From positions 29,078,001-29,142,000 of the forward strand of contig NC_091049.1 of the NCBI RefSeq assembly GCF_963966145.1: a stretch of 64,000 nucleotides of DNA, given 5' to 3'. The DNA comes from Tenebrio molitor (Eukaryota; Arthropoda; Insecta; Coleoptera; Tenebrionidae). Made by a program: the position numbers and the translations under genes. Below are positions 43,163 through 54,596 of the stretch, piece by piece. Every line of letters starts with the position of its first letter. The stretch's first letter is position 1. The notes under the pieces are model-generated. The model had not been told where the DNA came from. It searched no databases and saw only the letters and a program-made list of their open reading frames with translations.

Positions 43163-46100
43163 TTAAGCCCCCTTGTACGAGTAGGCCAAGTTCTTGGTGT
43201 CCCCCACAATGTCTATGTCGCTTTCACAGTCACTGATGTCCGAGCTGGTCAAGGATTTGGCCTGGACGTCCTGCGACCTGGAGAAGTCGATGGTGACGTC
43301 TGAAAAAATCGCCGTCGATATTGATTCCGTCGATTAAAGGTTCGAGTCGAGGCAGATTCTCTCCGGACTGTACACCATCTTAAACATCAATTAAGGCAAG
43401 TTCAGAGCCTAATGAACTAAATTACGACATAAGATGGCGGGTGAGATCCTGAGATCGTGCCCACTTAAGAAACAAAATTATGTACATAATAAAGTTTCCG
43501 AAGGAATCGCGGGGGAGGATCGCACGTTTCCGCAAAACCGGAACTTGCTTGACGAAAGTTTCAGGCAAATAGAGGACGTAAGGGCGAGGGTGCAGGTGGA
43601 AAAGGCGGCGTAGGGGAAGGTGGTGCGAGGATGAGGCGAGTGGAAAAAAGGAAATATGGGGTTGGAAAAAAATATTTCAGATTTTGAAACTTAACTCTGG
43701 ATGTAGAGTTGTCGATTAATCGGAAGACTTTGCTAGTGTGCTTTTTTCATAAAGAAGGCTTTTAGAACGTCGTAAATATGAAATTTGTACAGGGTCTCAG
43801 CTATTATTAATTAAGAAACCTTCCTCACCGGTTTTTTACGCTGTGAAACTCCACAATCCTTTACCACACAAGTGTATTATACAGAGTGTCTCAGCTAAGA
43901 CTTTCGAGCCTAATAACTCAGTTATTTTCCAGTGGATTTTTATGAAATTTAAAATGCAGATATTTTAGACGATGAAGAACAAAATCCCATTAATGCAATC
44001 ACCCAAGTCGTAAAAACGTAATTTTTACATGCCTTTTTAAAATGTTGAATGAATTAAGATTTACATAAAAAATTAATCGTCAATAAAAAATGCTGTAGGG
44101 AAAAACTCGTCCTTGAAAGACGTCTGGTTTGCAAGAAAAAAGCAAAAAACTGTTTTAAATGTGGCTGGAAATGCAAAAAAGTAGACGCGTATGAAACAAA
44201 CGCGAAATTTTGCAGAATTTTGGTCATCCCTTTTCGGAGAAGCGCAGGTGACATATTTGACGTTTATCTTGCTAACCTTACAAACACTTACAAAGTTAAA
44301 GACAACATTTGGACGTAATTTATTATACTGGATGCTTTAATTCTTCCATAAAGGACTAAAACACGATCGGGATATTTTAGAAAGGTAATTTAATTCACGT
44401 ACGCTTCCTGTGTCTTCAAATAAATTGACGCCTCTCTTAACCTTACATTTTGTAAAGCCTACATTTGGATACCTAGTGTTCCACGAGAAAACGAACTGTG
44501 TCATTGAGGTTCTTACGACACACTCCATAGGCAAAGTTTTTTTCCTTTTTCAACAATATTGAAATTTCTGCCGCTGTGGCCTATTTTTAGAGTATTTTCA
44601 ATAAATTTTCACAATTTGACGTTTCTAATAAAGCGCGCCCAATTTTGACAATTTTGATTAATTGCCAAGCAACATTTTGTACACCCTTTAAAGTTTTAAA
44701 GGGTGTACAAAATGTTGCTTGGCAATTAATCATCAATTGTTTCAAAAGGTAACTGATCAAATACCTTCAAATTTTACATTAAATTTTTTACGACAAAATC
44801 TAATCTTTTCGTTGAATCAGACAAGTGATTTACTTAATTGTTTGTGTAGACCCCTATTTTTTAATGTTTAACAATCTAATAATAATCGCGCATAATTTTC
44901 GATAAAGGAAACGTGCTAAAATTACATTTTTCAACTTGAGGTAATTTTATTATTACTAATTGACCCTCCACGGTCTAAAATATCTGCATTTTAAATTTCA
45001 CAAAAATCCGTTGGCAAATAACCGAGATATTAGGCTCGAAAGTCTTAGCTGAGACACCCTGTATAATACACTTGTGTAGTAAAGAATTGTGGAGTTTCAC
45101 GGCGTAAAATGCCGGTGAGGAAGGTTTCTTAATTAATAAGTTGTTAAAATGGGATGAAAAATACTTTAGGAAAATATAAAAGTATTAAAAGGAAAATGAA
45201 TAATAGAATGAAGAAGGAAAAATAGTAAGACAATGAAAGAACATCTTTTAAAATAAAGTTAGAGAGATCGAAACGAGAAAGAAAAAGTTACGGTAACCAG
45301 CATGTTTAAAAATAAGATAAGTTGAAATCTTGAAAAAGCAGAAGCGAAATAAAATTAATTAATCAAAAAAAATACTTTGGAAGTCATCGAAAAACAGAAA
45401 ATAAGAAAGATCTAAGTTAAGAAATAGTAAAAATCCCTAAATACTCGTAATTAAGACAAAGATTGAAGGAACAGCATTGCAGCTGGCGCAATTAGAAGTA
45501 CATAATACGGAAATTAGAGAATAGACATATAAAAATAAAAACAAAATAGGAAAGTGGAGAGAGGAGAAGAATTATTGAAATTATGTAAGTATCTAAGTAT
45601 TATTAGAATAAAAATTTGACAATAAAGAGATTTTTTAAAGTAAAAGAGAATCGAAAATGTCAAATACAATACAAATAGTAAAATTATAATAAAACAACTG
45701 CTTTCACAAGTAAACAACATTTGCTTTTTCTATCTTACGATAGTTTTCTTCGAAAATTATTTTCGAAACGGTACCAAAGTTGGGAGAGTTTGAGTTTATT
45801 CGGTGCAAGATTGTATAGAAGAAATTTATACACTGTGTCCAAAAAGTACAAATGAAAACGTAACGCATAATTTTTGAAAAAAATCTAAAGACAAGTCAAT
45901 TAGTGTTTTAAAAAAGATTTCTGCTGATATTTTCTTTTTGGTCTTTTCAATGACCTTGAAAAAGTTATTATTAAAAAAATAAGGTTTTTTCAGAAAATTT
46001 CTAATTTAAATTGAAAATTTTTTGACCGTCGGGTAGACAATGAAAAGATCTATTAAAAACGGTAGTAAAAATGCGACATCCATTTAAAAAACACTTCTGA

Positions 46101-49100
46101 CGACATCCATCATAACTCTTTCAAGGTCATCAAAAACAGCAAACAGATACGATCAACAAAAAACGAACCCTTCTCGTTTGTACAGGGTGATTCAAGTTTT
46201 ACGGCCCGAGCGAAAACACCCACTTCTAATCGATTTAAAATTCTCAAAAAATTCAGGAATCATTGTGTATCCCTGTAGAACATTCTGTAAAAATTTTAAT
46301 TTTTTAAAATGAAACGAGTAAATATTTCGTTTTAATTCAATAACCGCTACATCAATTTACCTGATTTTTCACTTAGACAAATCATGAAAGCATCACCGGT
46401 TTTAGAAATTCATAAATGGAATTCGATATTAAAGTGCAAAATTCACCTATGATTTATTATTAAATTACAAAAGAAGTTGACATGGGTTGACCCTTTAGGG
46501 ACTAAAGAATTACTAGAAAAGTTCTCAACAGATGTTTCCCAACAATGAGTTATTTATTTATGACACTGCACTAAATCTTGACATTTTTCGCTGTTAATGT
46601 TAAAATTGGAATAATTCAAAAACTAATCCTTTTCTTTTGATGCGAATTTCATAAATATGTTCTTTAAATTAATTGTGAATTATGAGCGTCCACAGAAAAA
46701 AAAATTTTTGTTGAAAATCAATTTTTTTAATTTTATGGCTCTGAATGAAGTGAATTTTTGCTAATTTTTTAATAGGCTTAATCGTGCGGGCGGTAAAACT
46801 TAAATCACCCTGTACATCTTTAACATCGATGCTGACTGTTAAACGGGAAAAATATTGGAATCTAAAGAAACGACAGATTCCCTCATTCGACTAGATCAAA
46901 TTGTTTTCAGAGTTACTTTTCTTTAGTAGGAACCTCTGAAACGTATCTCAATTTTTTTAATTGTAAATTCTCAGACAATTTTTTGGATTAAGGAAGATGT
47001 GTTCTATAAACAAATGTGCCTACTTTGTAACCTTAACTCGCGAGTGTGCACAGAAGTAAATCTAAAATCTTGTGAACATCGTACAAAAACATTATTAACA
47101 ATTCCAAAGAAAATTCATATTTTAAAATTTTCATTTTAATGTAAAAATAATCACATAATTAGTAGAAAAAATGTCTCGACTCTCTCTCTTCGCTCTAATT
47201 TAAATTCTGCAAACTATTAGGTAGGTATTTGTGCAACTTTTTAGTTTTTAAATTTTCTTTGTATTATTTTTTATAAAAAAAATGTAATAACAATTCTTTG
47301 AAGAACTCGGTACAAAAATTATTAATGTAGCTTTGTAGCTTTTGTTGTTTATGACATAATTTAAGAAGTTTGCGTCGATGCAGTCAATCATAACAATTAT
47401 TTATACACATCTTATTCTTCCCTAATCTAACTTTCATTTTCGCGTAATTGACAGTTAAGCTGACCGTCTATCTCTTTCCGCCCATTAATCGACAATCTAA
47501 TACCGTTTTAATGATGTCCCCCAGGAGCCAGCAACGTCCGTCGCATTAATCCGATTCGAGCATTCACATTTCCCGATAATTTCCTGAAATATGAACCCGG
47601 AGAGAATCTCCCTCCGCACAGGCTCAAAAAGTCACTTTAAACCAGCGGCCCTAATTAAAAATTTCAAATCGTAATTCAATATTTACACTCTTCTGAACGG
47701 CGGGACTGTACCCTCGGCGCCATCTTAACGTAAATTACTTTCCTAACTCGATTAGTTAGCGTAAGATGGTGGAAGTCCTGAGGTCGGTCAACGGGGGCGG
47801 TTTACCTGGACGCTGCACTTTGTCGGAGGAGACGCCGCTCGACGACGACGCTTTCTCCTCTTGCAGCTTCCGCATCTGCTTCTTGTGCTTCATCCGTCGG
47901 TTCTGGAACCAGGTCTTCACTTGAGTCTCGCTGAGGCTGAGGGCGCTGGCCAGCTCCACGCGTTCTGGGGTTGACAGGTAGCGCTGGGCGGAGAAACGCT
48001 TTTCCAAACCTGACAAAATGAAAAAATAAATATCATTTATGCAGAATTAGCAACAGAAAAAGAATGAATTGACGAGTGATATTTGTACGAATTAGACATT
48101 TATTCATCACGTGTAGAATTTTTAACAAGTCACACAAAAGTAATTTGACGGAGAATGGTAATGAGAGACGTTGGCTTACCTGTTAATTGAGGATCACTGA
48201 AGACAGTGCGAGCTTTTCGACGACGGCAGTGCTTCAAAGCGTTGAGAGATATTTCGCTTGCGGAGCTTCCGAAAAGTGCATGATGGAAGGGAATTCCTGA
48301 TCAAGTAAACAAAGAGTTTCTTGAAACCGCTGTTAAACAATAATAGTTATGTGTCTGTCCTCCAAAGGAAAGAAGGTAAAGGAAATCTGAATAAAATGTA
48401 AAAAATTGGAACAAAATTGAAAGAATAAAAAATAAATAAAATAAAAAGAAGAAAAGAAGAAGATTTTACTAAAATCACGGAAAAGAGAGGAAGTTGTGAT
48501 CCAAGTGATAAACAAGAAACAAAACACAGAAAGAAAAATCTAAAGTGTGTATTAGAAAAAAAAAAATGAAGATACCTAATAGGTAGAATAAGTGGGATTT
48601 TTTTCATACATACTTTGGACAATAAAAAAAAATACGTGTCCTTGAGTAATCATTTGGTAATAAATATCGTGTGAGATTTTCTTGCCGAATCTCCCACGTG
48701 CTCGGGAATTACCTACATAGTTTCCATAAATTTTTTTTCGCTTTCACTCGTGCTTTTGTTCTCCGAAAATAAGATTGATATTAATATTTCTTCGCGAGCT
48801 CGAAAAAATTTTTGGCAATAATTCATGCACCAGGGAGATTAGAATTGATCATTCTGGTAATCCGAATTCACTAGTTTAAAAGGATGTTGATGGAAAATAT
48901 AAAATGAAATTTGGTCTTCGATATTAATTATTAATGTAATGCAATAAAAAAGACCAATAAAATTAAAAAAAAAATTAAATTGTAGGTAGGTAAAGAGCGT
49001 TCAAAAAGATTTGTGAACAAATTGACTGGTGCTTACTTCCGCTTCCATTACTGCATATTTATATTGCCTTGCTCTCTCAGCTGTTAAGCCATAGATGTCA

Positions 49101-52100
49101 AATGTTATTTATTTAGTGAACAGTGGTTATTTGAATGATTTCTTTTACAAAAGGATTTCTGTTCGGAACGAACCAACGAAATGAAACAACGTTTCATCAA
49201 TTTCCTTACATCAAACACATTTATTATTAAACTAAAGTTGAATAAACTTTTTGTATATCAATGCTCTGATGACGACAGCTTTGCTGTCGAAACGCGCATC
49301 AGATTTAGTTTAACAATTAAATGTATTTGGTGTAAGGAAATTAATACATAATAGTTATGTTAAAATCAACCATTGTTTCCTTGATTTTCTTAATTCTACA
49401 TTATGATTTTTACAGTACCTACCTATATGTATTAGGTAACTGTTTAATTTTGAAAAAATAATGTTAAATTTTACTAACTAAAAGAAAAGAAAAGAAAATT
49501 ACCGCCTGCTTGACAGAAATGTTTCTAAACGCTCGTTATATTCGCGCGATCAAATGAAATCCTGGGCTGAGTAGGCGTTGGAAAAATTAAACCGTTTAGA
49601 ACAGTGTCAAGTTTGAATTTCCCGCCGTTTGACACGAATGACATTTGTTTATGTTTAATGGGGACATAATTGAACATGTTTGTTTTCAGTGAAGTAATTT
49701 TTAATGTAAATGTAATTGCAAAGAAAGAAAAAAAGAAAAACTTTTTTAGCTCTAAATTTTAGGTTAGCTGTCAATATGCTCCAATTAATTTACGCTTTAA
49801 AAAATCACAACAATTGACAGTTTTCAACGCTTTCCCAGCCCAGGATTTAGCAAATTAATTGTCTTAAAATGATTCATATAAGTAGCTTATTAGTTATTTT
49901 ATTACTAATGGCAACAACTCTTATCTGACTAGTTAACAAGATGAACACGAAAGCAAAGAAATAAAGCTTTCAAGAAGCTTTGTACTTAACTAGTCCACAA
50001 AAGTCATAAAATCAAAACGATACAATGATTAAATTGGTGAATTTGCATTTTGCTAAAAAGCAATTTTATTGTCGTCGGCCAAAATTCTTAAAATATACGA
50101 AGAATTTAGAGGCGTTATCATATGTATATTGGACAGCAAGAGCAAAAAATAGTAAAAGTGTAATATTTAACACATGATTATCTTGCTAAACCTGAAAATC
50201 TAAGTGACAAACTTCTTTATGCGAATTAAATCAAATTAAAAATGCTTTTTAGAATCTGCGTCTCTAATAGATCTATTATTGTATTCAATTTGGAGTCGTT
50301 TATGGCTATCTTTTAAAGCACTCGTAGTTTAATAGATCTCTAAGAAAATTTTTATCAATATTTCAGTGTATTATTGTCATTTACTTACACCAAAAAATTT
50401 CCAATATTAATGTTCAAACTCTACTTTTTAACATCTGTTGCAGATGTAGTTGCATCCGTTACCTTGAATTACCAATTAATACAAAATTCCCTAGAATTTG
50501 AGAATTTAATTTTTTTATGTAAAAATTAAAACAAGGGTGCAAATTCTAAAAAATAACATAAAAAACTTGTTTTATAAGGGCATTGGCGCACTCGTCCCAT
50601 ACAAAACTCCCCTGCGGGTCGTTTTCTACACTTGGGACTCGCGCGCCAAATCAACCCTTATAAAACTCGTTCTTTAGTATACTATTTTATATTTTGCACC
50701 TTTAACACAGTCATTATAACACTGAAATGGGTTTCGAAAAGTAGTTCTTTTCGATACCCATTTCAGAAACATTTAGTTAAATTTTTAATGTTGGCAGTGT
50801 CTCAGAGTGAGTAGTTGCTATAGGTCTAGTTACCACTGTTACCAACCCTTTATATCTGCCAAATTAATTTTCCTAGCATTATTTTGAACTTTTTTTTATT
50901 TAAAATTTAAAATAGGGGCAAAATAGAAAAAAAATCGTATTACACTCGTTTTATAAGCCATTTTGTCGCACCTGTTTGCTTTATAACACTCCTCGCTGCG
51001 CTCGTCGTGCTCTAAAAAACGCGTGCGACAAAATGGTGTCTTATAAAACTTGTACAATAAATTACTATTTTAGTACGAACCATCGTTTAAAAAAAGGGGA
51101 TGTGACGTATTAGCCTTCGCTGCTTTTGTGTTGACAACTAGGAATGAAAAATGTGGGATAATGTCGACAGCTTAATTAAAAAATACAAAATAATTATAAC
51201 AATTTAAGTCAACTCTTCGAGGTAATGCAATGTTTGCAAACAACCATCGAGAATTTGATTAATAAGTCTACGCCGCAAAGTTACGTTGCTGTTAATAAGG
51301 CCAAAGGTTATTAATTATTACGTACCCCAAAGTGTAAATCTCTAGATTACATTTACACAAAATGAGAAATCTAACGTCTTTAATTTCATTCCTACATTTA
51401 TTCCACGACAAATTGCCAATTTTTTCTAATCTATTAAAAAATATTTTTCAAAGACCAAGAACCTACAATGCGCCATAGTAAAATAAAATATTAATTTTTG
51501 CTGTAGAAAATGACATAATCGTCAGCGAAAACCAAACAGTGGCCTTCGTACAGAGCCTTGTGGCACGCTCGATATGACAGGTGTCGCCGGAATATGATCC
51601 ACAAGAAACAAATCGTCCAGTCAGATATACAGGGTGTCTGAAAATTCGCGAATTCCGAATTCAAAGCGTTGTAGGGGGTCACTTCAGTAGTCCAAATATG
51701 GAAATAAAAAAAAAATCGGGACTCCCCCCACAAAGATACATTGGTCTGAAGGTACACTCTTTGAAGTGCGTTTCCTTCAAATACAGACTGAAAAGTTGGA
51801 GTTTATTGTTATTTATGGTGTAGATGATTGTGGAAAATAATAACGTAAAACAATTTTTTGAAGAATAGCTTTACTCTGGAGTAAAAAAATCTTAAATTTT
51901 TGTAATTTTTCCAAAAAATGGAACGGCAACGTAGAATAGTATTTTGTCACTGTGGATACGAAGCCTGCTATGTATTGAACAAAATTAAAGTGCTTGTATC
52001 TTCTTCAGGAAGAGCGAATTTTTTTTCTAAGTATTTTTCGAGCTCCACTGGGTCTTTCCCTACCACGCTCCTAATTCGGAATTCGCGAATTTTGAGACAC

Positions 52101-52679
52101 CCTGTATAAATAATTAGTAAAACTATTTGAATTTCAAAATGTTTTTATAAGTCCTTGTGTTCGTTGTCAGCACATTTTGTGAATTCTGGAGTTTTGTTTG
52201 ACGTTTTCTGTTTATTTTAATATGTTTATTATTATTATTATTATCAGGTATTAAAAACTGAAAAAATGACAAACGTCTCTTTCTAGAGTGCTAGAAAGCG
52301 TCGCTACTATAAAGGTAATTCACCTACCTTGCGTCAAGAAGTATGGGTCCGTCATGGTTTTGTACGGCGTGCCGAGGTAAGCCCCCAGCGCGCCCATGAC
52401 CTGGATGTACCCTGTATCCGGCCCCTGGAACGCCTGTACACAACCGTTCTGCACCACATTAGGTTGAAAATATCCGTAAGCACTCTTTTCCACTCTCTTG
52501 TCCGCGAGCTTCGGCTGCTGGAACAGCTTGTCCTCCACCTTGAGCCCGTAGCCGCCGGCGCCGTCCCCCGCCTGCTCCTCCGCCTTCTGCCGGTAGAGGA
52601 TGTCCTCGATGAGGAAGGACGTGCGACTCTGCTGGTGCTGCGACTCGAAGTCCTTGCCCTGGTGCCTGACGTTGTTCAT
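43163..52679 (-). CDS. bsh: Brain-specific homeobox transcription factor
   Basis: Minus-strand exons: 52679-52328, 48296-48180, 48009-47806, 43299-43163; total 810 nt, 269 aa, phases agreeing at all three junctions. Exon 1 carries an eh1-like repressor motif, SFLIEDILY. The homeodomain (about residues 144-203) spans exons 2 and 3: RKARTVFSDPQLTGLEKRF, RYLSTPERVELASAL, then QVKTWFQNRRMKHKKQ with Asn51 of helix 3. This is the sequence expected of Bsh/BSX. The last exon encodes the acidic tail SDISDCESDIDIVGDTKN. The donor after homeodomain exon 3 (47805) is confirmed by phase with that tail; without splicing the frame would end in an unrelated 18-residue extension. ATG 52679 is preferred, though an in-frame ATG at 52745 exists. 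In flies Bsh acts in the nucleus to specify optic-lobe neurons. Introns of 4.0 and 4.5 kb hold repeats and possible enhancers. Confidence 0.93.
43795..45145. repeat. Fold-back element family 2, complete ~1.35-kb palindrome
   Basis: The outer arms AATTAAGAAACCTTCCTCAC and GTGAGGAAGGTTTCTTAATT flank an inner pair, GTGTCTCAGCTAAGACTTTC and GAAAGTCTTAGCTGAGACAC. Further matches such as AAAATGCAGATATTTTAGAC continue inward. The centre is a 36-bp near-perfect hairpin at 44656-44731. No transposase frame is present. Confidence 0.8.
44656..44731. repeat. Near-perfect 36-bp-arm hairpin
   Basis: GATTAATTGCCAAGCAACAT with TTTGTACACCCTTTA is exactly mirrored after a few-base loop. It sits at the centre of the fold-back element. 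Confidence 0.9.
46181..46815. repeat. Fold-back element family 3 with TACAGGGTG ends
   Basis: The left end TACAGGGTGATTCAAGTTTT then ACGGCCCG is mirrored at the right by CGGGCGGTAAAACTTAAATCACCCTGTA (in parts). The internal ~580 bp has no long mirrored arms and no coding frame. Confidence 0.7.
49541..49790 (-). repeat. Dispersed repeat, copy 2 (inverted relative to 16850-17160)
   Basis: The reverse complement matches the block at 16850-17160, including ATGGGGACATAATTGAACAT and AAAGTTTGAATTTCCCGCCG with minor changes. Confidence 0.7.
50575..51055. repeat. Two short palindromic elements with TTTTATAAG ends
   Basis: The first pair is TTTTATAAGGGCATTGGCGC against GCGCGCCAAATCAACCCTTATAAAA. The second is GTTTTATAAGCCATTTTGTC with its mirror GACAAAATGGTGTCTTATAAAAC. 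Both enclose about 50-70 bp of GC-richer DNA with CTCGC/GCGAG-type words. They look like two members of one small element family. Confidence 0.6.
51626..52107. repeat. Fold-back element family 4 with TACAGGGTG ends
   Basis: TATACAGGGTGTCTGAAAAT plus TCGCGAATTCCGAATT at the left is mirrored by AATTCGGAATTCGCGAATTTTGAGACACCCTGTATA at the right (in parts). The interior is about 400 bp without coding signal. Confidence 0.8.
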
Positions 52680-52790
52680 GATCGGACAGCGCGCTCCATC
52701 CGGGGACGCAAACAATCGCGATCTGCCGCTGCTGCCCCCGATCAAAACAGTTCCGCCTTCGCGCCACCGACGCTTTCAACCCTTAATGCC

Positions 52791-52835
52791 CGGAAGGCAG
52801 TTTCGAGCCAGACCGGCCCTTATAGCTACACCGAG
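52791..52835. promoter_or_regulatory. Possible bsh upstream module, copy 1
   Basis: CGGAAGGCAGTTTCGAGC is followed by GACCGG and CTACACCGA. The same three blocks in the same order lie at 53515-53566. Both are just upstream of the bsh start on a GC-richer background. Function is inferred only from duplication and position. Confidence 0.35.
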
Positions 52836-54344
52836 GATAATACGCTGTGATGAGATTGATTGGAGCTAATTGTGTTCCGCTCTAACTTAATTACTGGTCT
52901 ATTGCTATTGTTGGCGGGGGCGGCGGCGGGCTCTTCACGCGGGGGCTTATCCCCACAAGCGACGACAACATGACGACGCACACCGCCGCCAAACTCATCA
53001 CAATCATCCATCACCATTACTGTTATTATTATTACATACTAGTGTTTTATTCGAGGTTTTACTTAACTGAGTTCAATAATAATAATGCTTATATAATTGT
53101 TACTCGTCTACAACTGCTTACTTTGACACGTATTCCACTACTAAACAGAAACAAGAACAAGAAAAATGTTAATTATTATTATTACTACTACATATTTTTA
53201 TTATTGTCATTTAGGCAGTGAAATAAATAAGTTACGTTGGAAAGGTGTTTGATTTTGTCCCAGTCTCCCCTGGTGCAGGTTCACCCTCGCGAATATCCCC
53301 CTATCAGCTCCATTAAGGTGCGTTAAACCTTAGATTACGTCGCCATGACAACACGGAATCTGGGCGTGGCACGATCGACCAATGGCGCGTCTCGGCGTGC
53401 GGCTAGGCGAGGGCGCGGTCCAATAGGGAGCGAAGACCTGCACCGTGTTGTAACACTGATCCGGCATATTCAGGGCCAAATTGGGCATTTAACAGACAAT
53501 ATGCGGTGTATTATCGGAAGGCAGTTTCGAGCGAACGGGTAAACGACGACCGGAAATCTACACCGAATCGGGGGGGTCGGGGGCGGCTAAAAATCGAACC
53601 GCGGTGCATGTAGACGAGCGTCACGTGATAATGACAGGCGAAATGAGCACGGCCTGCTGTGCCAAACGACTCGATTAGACCAAACGGGGTGCACAATAGG
53701 ACGGCGGAAAGGTTAATCGTCGAGTGGCCACCGCACGCGCTGCTAAATGTCAACAAATGTCAGATCGTTCAGTCGTTACGGTTTGTTGTCGCGACCTCCA
53801 ATGTTACCAACGCGGGGATTAAAAACGAAGGAATGCAGGTGGTGGAAGGATTGCGGAGGTGGATAGTTCGGAGTAGGAAGTTGCGACGAAACAGTATGAG
53901 CAAAAGAAGGAAAAGGAAAGACGCTTTCATTTTTTTTGACGGATCTGATGACCTTCGTCACGATAATCCGACTTCCTTCAATTTTTCTAGTTGCCATTGT
54001 CAAATTTTCTCATTTACGACGCTCCACAAATTCTTCGTTGGACTGAAATCCGGCCCATGTCGTGGCCACGTGAAGAAGAAAAAATGTAAAATTTCAAGAT
54101 TTTGACAATGAATGTTGTGGTAGGTATAATGACCAAAAGATATCAGCTTGAAAAAAAATTAGGTAAATATCGGAAATATTGGAGATAATCCCTTTTTTTT
54201 AAATCAACCGTATTACTTTTGGAGATGTACCTACTGCATTTCAGGTCAGGATGTCGTGCTGGACATTTAATGACTCTATAATGTGATTATCGAGTATATC
54301 TTTATAGTATACCTATTATTTGACGCGCTAATAATGCCTATCAT
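52836..54344. other. bsh upstream region, GC-richer, no supported gene
   Basis: The segment from about 53,230 to 53,800 is richer in GC and CpG than its surroundings and includes CCAATGGCGCG and the duplicated module. Open frames here (e.g. 53345-53542, 53659-54105) are composition effects without domains. A promoter or enhancer role for bsh is plausible. Confidence 0.4.
53515..53566. promoter_or_regulatory. Possible bsh upstream module, copy 2
   Basis: It repeats the 18-base CGGAAGGCAGTTTCGAGC exactly, then GACCGG and CTACACCGA at slightly wider spacing than copy 1. Confidence 0.35.
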
Positions 54345-54596
54345 AATCCACGAGGGTGAAAGTTAAAAAACGAGCCGCAGGCGAGTCATAAATTACACCC
54401 GTGACTTATTATAAGTCACTTGTGATTTATGATAAGTCACAGATCTTAAAAATTTTGTAAGCTAGTGTTTTATGAAAAAAAGTCATAGGTCGTAGATAAA
54501 ACGTCGTGTTTAACTCGCGAATAATGCCTATAATCCACTCTAGTGATTAAAAAACTCGCCTGCGGCTCGTTTTTTAACTTTCACCCTCGGTTTAAA
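54345..54596. repeat. Fold-back element family 5, complete copy
   Basis: The ends CGAGGGTGAAAGTTAAAAAA with CGAGCCGCAGGCGAG are exactly mirrored at the right (CTCGCCTGCGGCTCG...TTTTAACTTTCACCCTCG). Inside are nested palindromes of AAGTCAC/GTGACTT. A related, rearranged copy lies at 4965-5281. Confidence 0.85.

Larger units (their letters stand above)
43300..47805 (-). other. bsh intron 3 (4.5 kb), repeat-filled
   Basis: No exon is seen inside. The acceptor-side ~340 bp (43300-43640) and donor-side ~300 bp (47510-47805) are less AT-rich and look like unique sequence. The middle is two fold-back elements and simple AT-rich DNA. Both intron ends carry AAGATGGCG-type words (43431-43439, reverse at 47718-47726). 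Confidence 0.5.
48297..52327 (-). other. bsh intron 1 (4.0 kb)
   Basis: No exon is seen. It contains a dispersed repeat copy (49541-49790), two palindromic TTTTATAAG elements (50575-50675 and 50935-51055) and a fold-back element (51626-52107). Regulatory elements may be present but cannot be recognised from one sequence. Confidence 0.45.

Noticed and set aside
47756..47805. Read-through C-terminus of bsh exon 3 (GKPPPLTDLRTSTILR)
   Set aside because: A donor at 47805 with exact phase match to the acidic tail exon at 43163-43299 explains the gene better.
52329..52850. 173-aa plus-strand frame over bsh exon 1
   Set aside because: It is the antisense of a verified bsh exon and shows Leu/Arg-rich composition typical of a shadow frame.
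53345..53542. 65-aa frame upstream of bsh
   Set aside because: Arg/Gly-rich product of GC-rich promoter DNA with no domain, signal peptide or splice partner.
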